Source of the DNA: Bacillota bacterium
Lineage (GTDB): Bacteria > Bacillota > DSM-12270 > Thermacetogeniales > Thermacetogeniaceae
DNA length: 64,000 nt
Reading direction: 5' to 3'
Assembly: GCA_029907475.1 (NCBI GenBank)
Contig: JARYLU010000008.1
Coordinates: 1 to 64,000 of the forward strand
The translations under genes were made by a program, and so were the position numbers. The notes below the pieces were generated by a model that ran no database searches, was not told the DNA's origin, and saw only the letters and a list, made by a program, of their open reading frames with translations. Shown one piece after another: positions 38,836 through 46,728 of the stretch; positions within the stretch are counted from its first letter, which is position 1, and the number at the start of each line of letters is the position of its first letter.

Positions 38836-39444
38836 ATGAAAGAAAAAGTTTACCGGAGATTTGAATCTCAGGTCCGGGGGCGTTTAACGCCTGCCAGATT
38901 TTTTCACGCTTGTGCGGTACGTGACTGCGCAGGAGAACTTGCAGAAAAAAACGGGGGTTCCCGCGCCGAGGCCGAACTGGCCGGGTTTTTACATGACTAT
39001 GCCCGCGATCTTCCCGGAGCGGAACTCTTACGCCTTGGAGAGGAGCGGGGGTTAATCAAAAACGAAGTCGAACGCTTCGTACCGGTGCTACTTCACGGCC
39101 CCGTCGGAGCGGAGCTCGTCCGTGAAGAACTGGGAATTAAAAACACCGGGGTCTTGAAGGCGATCGCCCACCATACGCTGGGAGCTCCGGGTATGGGCCT
39201 TTTAGAGAAGGTTGTTTATGTTGCCGATTTAACTGCTGAAGGGCGAAACTATCCGGGCGTCGATCACTTGCGAGAGCTTGCACGGAAGGATCTGGAGGAG
39301 GCGCTCCTGGTAGGGTTTGCTTTTTCAATCCGTTCTTGTTTAGAAAGGCAAAAACTGATCCACCCGCAAACGATTGCGGCGTGGAATTTTTTCCTCGCGC
39401 AAAGGAAATCTTTGAAGCAACAGGTAGAGTTAATTCCGGGTTGA
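38836..39444 (+). CDS. yqeK: YqeK-type HD phosphohydrolase (Ap4A hydrolase)
   Basis: HD-domain protein of about 202 residues with FFHACAVRDCAGEL, FLHDYARDLP (HD pair), LLHGPVGAELV and IAHHTLGAPGM. YqeK hydrolyses diadenosine tetraphosphate symmetrically. Adjacent to nadD and rsfS as in Bacillus. ATG 38836 (TTG 38833 adjacent). Confidence 0.93.
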   Translation: MKEKVYRRFESQVRGRLTPARFFHACAVRDCAGELAEKNGGSRAEAELAGFLHDYARDLPGAELLRLGEERGLIKNEVERFVPVLLHGPVGAELVREELGIKNTGVLKAIAHHTLGAPGMGLLEKVVYVADLTAEGRNYPGVDHLRELARKDLEEALLVGFAFSIRSCLERQKLIHPQTIAAWNFFLAQRKSLKQQVELIPG

Positions 39445-39461
39445 GGGGAGGGAAACAGATT

Positions 39462-39809
39462 TTGCTTAACGGCCGGGAAGTGGCCATTTCTGCGGCGCGT
39501 GCCGCTGCGGAGAAAAAGGCGAGTGACATTCGGATTCTCGACTTGCGGGGTATTTTTCCGGTTGCCGATTATTTTGTGATCTGCAGCGGCCGGAATGTCC
39601 CGCAGATATCGGCAATTGCCCAGGAGATTCAAGACCGGTTAGGAAAGCTCGGGTGCAAGTTTCTCCGGCGGCAGGGAACTCCGGAGTCTGAGTGGGTGCT
39701 GCTGGATTACGGGGATGTGGTGGTTCACATTTTCAGCGGGGAGGCCCGCCAGTTTTATGCCCTGGAACGTTTGTGGGGTGACGCCCGGGAAATTTCACAA
39801 AATTTTTAA
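39462..39809 (+). CDS. rsfS: Ribosomal silencing factor RsfS
   Basis: A 115-residue DUF143 protein that binds L14 and blocks subunit joining. Motifs KASDIRILDLRGIFPVADYF, then GTPESEWVLLDYGDVVVHIF and FYALERLWGDA. Start TTG 39462 chosen because the conserved domain begins there and a GA-rich ribosome site lies upstream; a longer frame from 39336 overlaps yqeK out of frame. Confidence 0.94.
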   Translation: MLNGREVAISAARAAAEKKASDIRILDLRGIFPVADYFVICSGRNVPQISAIAQEIQDRLGKLGCKFLRRQGTPESEWVLLDYGDVVVHIFSGEARQFYALERLWGDAREISQNF

Positions 39810-39864
39810 AAAATTTCAGCAACCAGGCAGGAAAATTTGGATCTTATGTTGAATTAAGTCGAAT

Positions 39865-40944
39865 GTGATCTGCCAGATTGAAGGCGGGATGAATTTGCCG
39901 GGTGCACGGATGCAGAAGTTATACGCAAAATTCTCATCCCGAAAGCGGGAATTCGCAGTTTTGGGATTAGCTCTGGTGCTGGTGACCTGCTTGAAATATC
40001 ATGCCGCAGAAACCTGGCAGCATTTTTTTCTGATCATCTACGCGCTATTGGTTTGCGCGGCGGGGGCGCAGGGGGCGCTCCGGCCTGGTCTTGCTTTTTT
40101 AGGGCTTAGCTGGTTGTTTTGTTCGGGAGTTCCTTTCGGTTTTCAATCTCTCCCCGCTTTAGATATCGCACTTCAGGGCGTTTTTCTTGCCGTCTGTTTT
40201 ATTCTCGGATTGAGACATAACCAAATCCGGAAACTGGAAACCCGGTACCGATCTTTATGGACGGAATACAGCCAGATGCTTCAACACTTTGAGAGTTCAC
40301 GGGATGAAGTAAACCGCCTGTATTGTATGGCAGCAAATTTCCTTGCGGCAACCCTGGAGGCGCGGGATGAGGAAGCGCTCAGGCATATGGAACAGGTTGC
40401 TGCATATGCTGTTGCCCTGGCGCGAAACATGGGCCTGTCTCGAAAAGAACTGACCGACATTTATTACGCCTCAATGCTTCACGATCTCGGTAAAATAGGG
40501 ATTTCCGAGCTAATTTTAAATAAGCCGGGAAAACTCACAGGAGAAGAGTACGCGCAAGTGCGTAGACACCCCGAAATCGGAATCGAAATCCTGCAAACGA
40601 TGACTTTTATGAAGGGTTTATTTCCCTTGATCTTGCATCACCACGAATACTACGACGGTACAGGTTATCCGGGAGGACTGGCACGGGACCAAATTCCTTT
40701 AGGGGCGCGGATTATTGCGATTGCAGATGCCTATGATGCCATGACTTCAGACCGGCCTTACCGCCCGGCTTTTTCTCAGGCCGAGGCGATTGTCGAGTTG
40801 AAACGCGGCGCCGGTACCCAGTTCGATCCCCATCTGGTTGAGCGATTTCTCGAAATTCTCAAGCACGGGCAATTGAAGGAACTCCGGAGGGACTTTTCTC
40901 CTCCCCAGATACCCTTGAGCGGCTTTTATCCCGTTCTTCACTGA
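39865..40944 (+). CDS. Membrane HD-GYP domain protein
   Basis: A 359-residue protein with an N-terminal block of four or so membrane helices (about 30-120), a short coiled coil, then an HD-GYP domain: MLHDLGKIGISE (HD), HHHEYYDGTGYPGGL (GYP motif intact) and ADAYDAMTSDRPYR. Full motifs suggest an active cyclic-di-GMP phosphodiesterase. Start GTG 39865 or ATG 39889. Followed by a strong terminator at 41002. Confidence 0.92.
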   Translation: MICQIEGGMNLPGARMQKLYAKFSSRKREFAVLGLALVLVTCLKYHAAETWQHFFLIIYALLVCAAGAQGALRPGLAFLGLSWLFCSGVPFGFQSLPALDIALQGVFLAVCFILGLRHNQIRKLETRYRSLWTEYSQMLQHFESSRDEVNRLYCMAANFLAATLEARDEEALRHMEQVAAYAVALARNMGLSRKELTDIYYASMLHDLGKIGISELILNKPGKLTGEEYAQVRRHPEIGIEILQTMTFMKGLFPLILHHHEYYDGTGYPGGLARDQIPLGARIIAIADAYDAMTSDRPYRPAFSQAEAIVELKRGAGTQFDPHLVERFLEILKHGQLKELRRDFSPPQIPLSGFYPVLH

Positions 40945-41001
40945 TTGTTCGAAATCCGGTATTGAGAAAAGGTCGCCCGGTGCCGGCAGACCGGAAAGGC
41001 T

Positions 41002-41047
41002 AGCGGCATCTCCATCCGTGCAAAAGGGAGATGCCGCTGGTCTTTTT
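41002..41047 (+). terminator. Strong terminator between convergent genes
   Basis: AGCGGCATCTCC (41002-41013) pairs with GGGAGATGCCGCT (41026-41038), then TCTTTTTT. Serves the HD-GYP gene; the hairpin may also stop the GerMN gene coming from the other side. Confidence 0.85.
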
Positions 41048-41080
41048 TGGCAGGATGCCGTCCCGGCCGGCGAAATGGTT

Positions 41081-41704
41081 TTATTTCGCCAGGGTCCAGT
41101 CGGGTGCAACGGGCTCGAGCGTTCCCATGTGTCCCAGAATGCTTTCCTGTTTCTCCCCCTCTAGAAGGAACTGCACTTTTTGGATACCGGGGAGCTTACA
41201 GAGCGAGTTCACAACCGACCAGAGGGTCATCCTTTCTCCCGCCGAGCCTCCCCAGTGGTTGATTTTGAATTCCTTTGAAAGGTTGACATAGGCCACACCA
41301 CTGACCACCGAAACCGAGAGGAGCCTGGTTCCCCGGGGGATGGTTGCCTGCAGTCCTGGTTTTTGGGGTCCCCGGATTAACTCCTGGAGCATAACCGCCT
41401 CTAGTGGTTCGTCTTTTACCGTGACTTCCCGCTCCTCCGGAACCAGGTACATCGCCTCCCTATCGGCGAAGAAAAGGGTTACCTGTTGTTTTACCGCGCG
41501 GGGTTTCGCGCTGATTTCAGGATGGTCCGAACCGGTTTCCGGACCGCCTTGGTTTTTCCCCGGTTGCTCTTCCGGGGTGGTTTCCGCGGTCCCCGGTTTT
41601 TGCAGGGACCCTCCCGTTTTCACCGGCTCCCGGCTGCAACCTGCCGTGATTAAGAGCCCCACCAGCATCCCCAGTAAAATCAGACCTGCAATACAGCGCC
41701 TCAT
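41081..41704 (-). CDS. GerMN-domain lipoprotein
   Basis: A 207-residue protein with a lipoprotein signal (ITAGC, lipid Cys at 23), a low-complexity Pro/Gly/Glu linker (about 25-70) and a C-terminal GerMN domain (VTLFFADREAMYLVPEEREV, then GVAYVNLSKEF and GERMTLWSVVNSL). GerMN proteins are linked to spore germination and the outer face of the membrane. The truncated histidine kinase lies directly upstream on the same strand; kinase-GerMN pairs are common in Clostridia. Confidence 0.85.
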   Translation of the reverse strand: MRRCIAGLILLGMLVGLLITAGCSREPVKTGGSLQKPGTAETTPEEQPGKNQGGPETGSDHPEISAKPRAVKQQVTLFFADREAMYLVPEEREVTVKDEPLEAVMLQELIRGPQKPGLQATIPRGTRLLSVSVVSGVAYVNLSKEFKINHWGGSAGERMTLWSVVNSLCKLPGIQKVQFLLEGEKQESILGHMGTLEPVAPDWTLAK

Positions 41705-41744
41705 TTTTTCATCCCTCCTGTTTTTTTATAAAGGACTGCAGTCT

Positions 41745-42206
41745 TTAAGAGACCCCCGGATCTGTTTCGCAGGCGTCAAGAAGGGACTGAGCCAGGGCCT
41801 TGATGGAGCTTAAAGGGGTCTTTAGTTCGTGGGAGGCGTCGGCAAGAAACTGCCGCCGCGACCTGTCCACCGCGGCCAGTTTATTGCTCATGGTATTAAA
41901 GGCCGCGGCAAGTTCGCCCAATTCGTCCCTCCCCTGAACAGGCACTTGCTGTCCCAGGCGGCCCTGTTCCAGCTGTCGTACCGCCCGGGTCAATTCTTTC
42001 ACGGGGAGGGTAAGGATACCGGCCAGGAAGAGGCTGTAAAGGGCGGCCAGGAACCCGCTTACCAGGGATGCCAGGAACATCCGTCCCCGAATCTCCGCCA
42101 GGCGCTCCCCGATATCATCCAAACTTGCCACCAGGAGGACCGCCCCGGCAGGAGCTTTACCCTGCAGCACCGGAGCGGCTGCGTATAGGGTGACAATATC
42201 ACAGAA
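41745..42206 (-). pseudogene. Truncated sensor histidine kinase
   Basis: The frame opens after an in-frame TAG at 42207-42209. It encodes the end of a sensor domain (CDIVTLYAAAPVLQGK), one membrane helix, a HAMP domain (RAVRQLEQGRLGQQV) and the HisKA H-box FLADASHELKTPLSSIKALA, then stops after ACETDPGVS. The first helix and most of the sensor are missing, and the whole HATPase catalytic domain is absent. About 153 residues remain of the expected 450 or more. It cannot autophosphorylate. The GerMN gene follows by 40 nt. Confidence 0.8.
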
Positions 42207-42231
42207 CTATAACATCAGGGATCGTGAACTG

Positions 42232-42260
42232 TTGACAGGTGGCGCGGAATCACGTATAAT
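42232..42260 (+). promoter_or_regulatory. Consensus sigma-A promoter for the leuS leader
   Basis: TTGACA (42232-42237), 17-nt spacer, TATAAT (42255-42260): a perfect match to consensus. It would transcribe the T-box, the embedded tRNA-Ala and leuS. Confidence 0.9.
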
Positions 42261-42473
42261 AAAGTCGATTTGTGAATTGTTGAGGTCGACACGAGCTGCG
42301 GCTTATGATAAATGCAAGGAAAGGGAGTAGTAGGTCAACCCGGAGCCTACAGAGAGCCGGCGTGACGGGGTGCGAGCCGGTGGCCTGCCGGGGGCCGAAC
42401 TCGCCCCGGAGCAGCGCCGGTGATGAGCCGGTGCCGTTGCAGGCGTTAACTGGAAACGAGTGGGTAAATACGT

Positions 42474-42548
42474 GGGGCTGTGGCGCAGTGGGAGCGCGCT
42501 TCCTTGGCATGGAAGAGGTCGCGGGTTCGACTCCCGCCAGCTCCACCA
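42474..42548 (+). tRNA. tRNA-Ala (anticodon GGC), inside the leuS T-box leader
   Basis: A complete cloverleaf of 75 nt with encoded CCA. Acceptor GGGGCTG/CAGCTCC with the alanine identity pair G3:U70; T8; D-arm GCGC-AGTGGGA-GCGC with G18G19; anticodon arm CTTCC-TTGGCAT-GGAAG, anticodon GGC; variable loop AGGTC; T-arm GCGGG-TTCGACT-CCCGC; discriminator A. All invariant bases are present, so it should be functional. No own promoter is apparent between the T-box stem I and the tRNA. Confidence 0.95.
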
Positions 42549-42586
42549 GTTTATTTGCCAAGCTGGGTGGTACCGCGGGAAGTTCT

Positions 42587-42625
42587 CTCTCCCGTCCCTT
42601 CAGGGGGCGGGAGAGTTTAATTTTT
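42587..42625 (+). terminator. T-box-controlled terminator before leuS
   Basis: CTCTCCCGTCCC (42587-42598) pairs with GGGGCGGGAGAG (42604-42615) over 12 bp, loop about TTCAG, then TTTAATTTTT. Its 5' arm includes the CGTCCC strand used by the antiterminator. Confidence 0.9.
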
Positions 42626-42657
42626 AATAAAAGCGTGATCATACAGGGGGGTTAGTC

Positions 42658-45168
42658 GTGGAAGGCAGATACAATTTTCGACTCGCAGAGAGAAAATGGC
42701 AGGAGCGCTGGGAACGGGAAGACGCCTTTCGGGTGACCGAGGACCCCTCTGTTCCGAAGTTTTATTGTTTGGAGATGTTTCCTTATCCTTCAGGAAATTT
42801 ACATATGGGTCATGTCCGCAATTACGCCATCGGCGATGTCGTGGCGCGTTTTTACGCAATGCAGGGTTTCAGGGTACTGCATCCCATGGGTTGGGATGCT
42901 TTCGGCCTCCCGGCGGAAAATGCTGCGATCAAGCACGGGATTCACCCAGCCAGGTGGACCTGGGATAACATTGAAAACATGCGCCGCCAGTTGAAATCCC
43001 TCGGCGTCAGCTATGACTGGTCCCGCGAGGTCGCCACCTGTCACCCTGACTACTACTGCTGGACACAGTGGCTCTTTTTGCAGCTTTATCACAATGGCCT
43101 GGCGTACCGTAAGAAGGCCGCGGTGAACTGGTGTCCCGCCTGCGCAACAGTCCTGGCCAACGAGCAGGTCGTGAACGGGGAGTGCGAGCGGTGCGAGACC
43201 GGGGTTGTGAAGAAGGATCTGGAGCAGTGGTTTTTTAAGATCACCGACTACGCAGACCGTCTCTTGAGCGACCTTGAGAAGCTCACAGGGTGGCCCGAAA
43301 AGGTCAGGATGATGCAGGAAAACTGGATCGGCAAAAGCAGGGGGGTAGAAATCAGGTTCCGCGCAGAGAGTGGGAGTGAGATTCCGGTTTTTACGACCCG
43401 CCCCGACACGATTTACGGTGTGACTTACATTGTCCTCGCCCCGGAGCACCCGCTTGTGGAAGAGATTCTGAAAGCTCAACCCGATGCGGGCGGAGTCAGG
43501 GACTTCGTCGAAAAAGTCCGGTTGCAGAGCGAAATTGACAGGACCTCCGCAGAAACGGAAAAGGAGGGGGTCTTTACCGGAACTTACGCTTGCAATCCCT
43601 TGAGCGGGGAGCACATTCCCATCTGGGTTGCGAACTATGTGCTGATGGAATACGGGACCGGCGCCGTAATGGGTGTGCCTGCCCACGACCAGCGTGACCT
43701 GGAGTTTGCCCGGAAGTACGGGTTGCCTGTTAAGGTCGTAATCCAACCCCTCGGCCGGGACCTGGATCCCCATACCATGGAAGAGGCTTATACAGAACCG
43801 GGCTTAATGGTGGACTCCGGGACATTCAGCGGCATCGACAGCGAGGTTGCCAAGCTGAAAATCACCGCCTTTATTGAAGAAAAAGGGCACGGCCGGGAGC
43901 GGGTTAACTACCGGCTCCGGGACTGGCTTATTTCCCGGCAGCGCTACTGGGGAGCGCCGATTCCGATTATCTACTGCGAGTGCTGCGGGATCGTTCCCGT
44001 CCCCGAAGCAGACCTCCCCGTCCTTCTCCCGCTGGACGTGGAATTTGAACCGACCGGAGAATCGCCGCTCTTAAAAGCTCCGGACTTCCTCCAGACCAGT
44101 TGCCCTGTTTGCGGGGGGGCTGCCAGGCGCGAAACCGATACCATAGATACCTTCGTCTGTTCCTCCTGGTATTTTCTGCGCTACTGCAGCCCCTGTGAAG
44201 GTGAAAGGGCATTTGATCCGGAAAAGGTAAGGTACTGGATGCCGGTGGACCAGTACATCGGTGGGGTGGAACATGCCATTTTGCACCTGATGTACGCCCG
44301 CTTTTTCACCAAGGTGCTTTACGACCTGGGGCTTGTCCCGGTGGACGAACCCTTTACCAACCTCCTTACCCAGGGGATGGTTTTAAAAGACGGGGCAAAG
44401 ATGTCGAAGTCGCGGGGAAATGTTGTGAGCCCTGAAGAGATCATCGAAGCTTACGGCGCGGATACTGCCCGTCTTTTCATCCTTTTCGCGGCACCCCCGG
44501 AGCGTGACCTGGACTGGAGCGATCAGGGCGTTGAAGGAGCCTTCCGGTTTATCAACCGGGTCTGGCGCCTGGTAGCCAGCCTTGCGCCTGAAGTTCGCGG
44601 AGGAAGGGGCCTTGCTTTAAACGTCAGGGATTTGAGTCACGACGACCGGAACCTACGGCGGGCTACACACCGGACGCTTCAGAAGGTCACCGAGGACATC
44701 AGGGCACGCTTCAATTTCAATACAGCAGTCAGCGCCCTGATGGAACTCGTCAACGCTCTTTACCATTATCATGATCAGGTCCCGCCGGAACAAAGAAACA
44801 AAGGGGTTCTGCGGGAAAGCATTGTAAATCTCATCCTGCTGCTGGCCCCTTTTACCCCCCACCTTGCCGAGGAGTTGTGGGAGGTTATCGGAGAGCCGGG
44901 GAGCGTTCACAAGCAGCAGTGGCCCCCTGTCGATCCTTCGGCTTTGGCTGTTGAAGAAATTACCATCGTCGTACAGGTTAACGGGCGGGTGCGCGACCGG
45001 CTCCAGGTTCCGGTAGGGATGGATACCCGGGAGATGGAACAGATGGTGCTCGCTCAACCGAAAGTTCAGGCCCTGATTAAAGATAAAGAACTCCTCCGGG
45101 TGATTTCCGTACCTGGAAAACTGGTCAACCTCGTGGTAGGCGAGAAAACGGTGGGGAAAGTTAAGTGA
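42658..45168 (+). CDS. leuS: Leucine--tRNA ligase
   Basis: Class I synthetase charging tRNA-Leu, 836 residues. HIGH-type signature [16 protein letters not shown] near 41-56, CP1 editing domain ([20 protein letters not shown]), zinc-type Cys pairs ([17 protein letters not shown]), catalytic signature [10 protein letters not shown] near 581-590, and a C-terminal UNE/tRNA-binding domain. Start GTG 42658 with GGGGGG upstream. Controlled by the T-box described above. Its last bases overlap the ogt GTG by 4 nt. Confidence 0.98.
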   Translation: MEGRYNFRLAERKWQERWEREDAFRVTEDPSVPKFYCLEMFPYPSGNLHMGHVRNYAIGDVVARFYAMQGFRVLHPMGWDAFGLPAENAAIKHGIHPARWTWDNIENMRRQLKSLGVSYDWSREVATCHPDYYCWTQWLFLQLYHNGLAYRKKAAVNWCPACATVLANEQVVNGECERCETGVVKKDLEQWFFKITDYADRLLSDLEKLTGWPEKVRMMQENWIGKSRGVEIRFRAESGSEIPVFTTRPDTIYGVTYIVLAPEHPLVEEILKAQPDAGGVRDFVEKVRLQSEIDRTSAETEKEGVFTGTYACNPLSGEHIPIWVANYVLMEYGTGAVMGVPAHDQRDLEFARKYGLPVKVVIQPLGRDLDPHTMEEAYTEPGLMVDSGTFSGIDSEVAKLKITAFIEEKGHGRERVNYRLRDWLISRQRYWGAPIPIIYCECCGIVPVPEADLPVLLPLDVEFEPTGESPLLKAPDFLQTSCPVCGGAARRETDTIDTFVCSSWYFLRYCSPCEGERAFDPEKVRYWMPVDQYIGGVEHAILHLMYARFFTKVLYDLGLVPVDEPFTNLLTQGMVLKDGAKMSKSRGNVVSPEEIIEAYGADTARLFILFAAPPERDLDWSDQGVEGAFRFINRVWRLVASLAPEVRGGRGLALNVRDLSHDDRNLRRATHRTLQKVTEDIRARFNFNTAVSALMELVNALYHYHDQVPPEQRNKGVLRESIVNLILLLAPFTPHLAEELWEVIGEPGSVHKQQWPPVDPSALAVEEITIVVQVNGRVRDRLQVPVGMDTREMEQMVLAQPKVQALIKDKELLRVISVPGKLVNLVVGEKTVGKVK

Positions 45169-45740
45169 CCCGGAGGCGTCTTCCCCCCGAAGCTTTAAAT
45201 GCCTGCTTTATTTCCACGCCCTGGGGATGGGCCTGGCTTCTTGCCACCCGGCGGGGCCTTTGGGCGTGTAACTGGCCGCTGGGAAGCAGGGAAGAAGCGG
45301 TTGCGGATCTTGAGTTAATCTTTCAACAAGCCTTCAAGGTGAATCAGGTTTTGGCACCTCTTTGCGAACTGAAGCTTGAGAAGAGCTATCTCTTAAAGCA
45401 GGCAGAGGAAGCACTGCTTGCTTTTTTTTGCGGTTCTCCGGAGCAACTGCAGGCCGTCCCGGCGGATGCCGGGCATTTTACACCCTGGCAAAAGCAGGTT
45501 TACGATGTCGTGCGGTCGATCCCTGCGGGGGAGACGCGGTCCTACCGCCAGGTTGCGAAGGAGTGCGGAAACATCAGGGCGGCAAGGGCTGTTGGACAGG
45601 CCCTCGCCACCAACCCCCTTCCTCTTTTTATTCCCTGCCACCGGGTGATTCACGAGGACGGGCGGTTGGGCCACTACGGGTGTGGTGGGACGGAACTGAA
45701 GGAGCGCCTGCTTGCGCTGGAACAAAAGAGGGGGAGGTGA
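45165..45740 (+). CDS. ogt: Methylated-DNA--protein-cysteine methyltransferase
   Basis: Suicide DNA-repair protein that removes O6-alkyl groups from guanine. A 191-residue Ogt/MGMT with the active-site motif [13 protein letters not shown] (Cys near 156), the upstream helix-turn-helix stretch [23 protein letters not shown]-type sequence and [11 protein letters not shown]. Start GTG 45165 overlaps the leuS stop, suggesting coupled translation. Confidence 0.95.
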   Translation: MTRRRLPPEALNACFISTPWGWAWLLATRRGLWACNWPLGSREEAVADLELIFQQAFKVNQVLAPLCELKLEKSYLLKQAEEALLAFFCGSPEQLQAVPADAGHFTPWQKQVYDVVRSIPAGETRSYRQVAKECGNIRAARAVGQALATNPLPLFIPCHRVIHEDGRLGHYGCGGTELKERLLALEQKRGR

Positions 45741-45752
45741 AATTGAAGGGAA

Positions 45753-46370
45753 ATGCTGCCTTGGGATCGAAAGGTGCAGGGACTGCTCCTTCTTTTAGCG
45801 GCTGCTTTAATTTTTGCCGGGGGCTTCAAATATGCCCGATGGCAGGGAGTTCGTTCTCCAGCCGGAACTGTCATTGACGAGAAAACGGGTGAGGGTGAAA
45901 ATCCGGGGGGAACAGAACATCCTCAGGGGGAACTAATCGGCGTCCACGTGGCGGGGGCCGTCGGCAAACCGGGCGTCTACTACTTTCCTCAGGGGACACG
46001 GGTTGTTGCTGCCGTTGAAAAAGCGGAGCCCCTGGCTGAAGCCGACCTCGACAGTCTCAATCTGGCGCGGATCCTCGTTGACGGAGAGAAGATTTATGTC
46101 CCGCGCCCTGGCGAGACGCCTCCTTCTCTCCAGGTGGGAGGAGACAATTCTGGCTCTCCGTTGAGTCCGCCGCAAAGCAAGTTGAACCTCAATACCGCTA
46201 CTGCCGCGGATTTGGATGCCCGCCTCCCTGGAATCGGTCCTGTCCTCGCCCAGCGCATCGTCGACTACAGGAACAGCCACGGCCCTTTTCGTTCCATTGA
46301 AGACCTCCAGAACGTTTCCGGAATTGGTCCGAGCCGTTTCGAGCAAATCAAAGAACTTGTGACAATCTAA
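45753..46370 (+). CDS. comEA: Competence protein ComEA
   Basis: DNA-binding receptor for transformation. A 205-residue protein with a signal-anchor helix (about 9-26), a SLBB domain (VHVAGAVGKPGVYYFPQGTR, about 65-125) and C-terminal helix-hairpin-helix repeats (LNLNTATAADLDARLPGIGP near 143-162). ATG 45753. comEC, its usual immediate neighbour, lies 8.1 kb downstream, beyond the ech genes, fur, tatA and htrA. Confidence 0.93.
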   Translation: MLPWDRKVQGLLLLLAAALIFAGGFKYARWQGVRSPAGTVIDEKTGEGENPGGTEHPQGELIGVHVAGAVGKPGVYYFPQGTRVVAAVEKAEPLAEADLDSLNLARILVDGEKIYVPRPGETPPSLQVGGDNSGSPLSPPQSKLNLNTATAADLDARLPGIGPVLAQRIVDYRNSHGPFRSIEDLQNVSGIGPSRFEQIKELVTI

Positions 46371-46728
46371 AACAGGAAGATGAAAGGCTTCCAGGGGCCG
46401 GGGGAATTTTTGCGGGGACCGGCAGGAATTTTGCCGAAAACCTCGAATAAAATTTTACTGGAGTCTTGTTTTGTTTCCTGCCTTCGGGGGCCTGCCCTTC
46501 TGCGTGAAGCTGGAGAAGGGTGGACAAGTTTTTTTGGAATTTGATGCAGGGAGGTGAGAGGAGGTCGGGCCTTTTTGGCTTTTTCAGGATCTTTCTGATG
46601 AATAAAAGAGAGGGAGGGAAACTCCCGGGCCGGAAAGTGCTTCGAAAGCGACAAAAAGGAGAAAACAAACCTGGCTTGGTGTGATGAGCGGCAGTCAAGA
46701 TTAATGTTTTAAGGGGGGAAAAACAATT
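46371..46728. other. Gene-free gap upstream of the ech operon
   Basis: 358 bp without a supported gene. A TAAAAT at about 46446 lacks a good -35. A 54-codon ORF from about 46380 has no homology. The ech promoter must lie here or be read-through from comEA; no full Rex box was found. Confidence 0.4.

Larger units (their letters stand above)
42270..42625 (+). promoter_or_regulatory. Leucine T-box leader of leuS, interrupted by a tRNA gene
   Basis: Stem I features: GGGAGTAG GA-motif region (about 42323-42330), AGAGA box (42351-42355), GGTGCGAGCC and the specifier loop GAACTCGCC with Leu codon CTC at 42400-42402. A stem-loop CGCCGG/CCGGTG follows. The T-box core GGGTGGTACCGCG is at 42565-42577, with terminator strand after it. 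UGGU in the bulge would pair with ACCA (discriminator A), fitting tRNA-Leu. A tRNA-Ala gene occupies 42474-42548, between stem I/III and the antiterminator, where canonical leaders have only a few bases. Confidence 0.85.

Noticed and set aside
42271-42290. TTGTGAA resembling a Rex box near the leuS leader
   Set aside because: Only one half-site; no TTCACAA partner at the right spacing, and it lies in the T-box leader. A similar lone half-site occurs near 15309.
46380-46544. 54-codon ORF between comEA and echA
   Set aside because: Weak ribosome site at short spacing, low-complexity translation, no homology.
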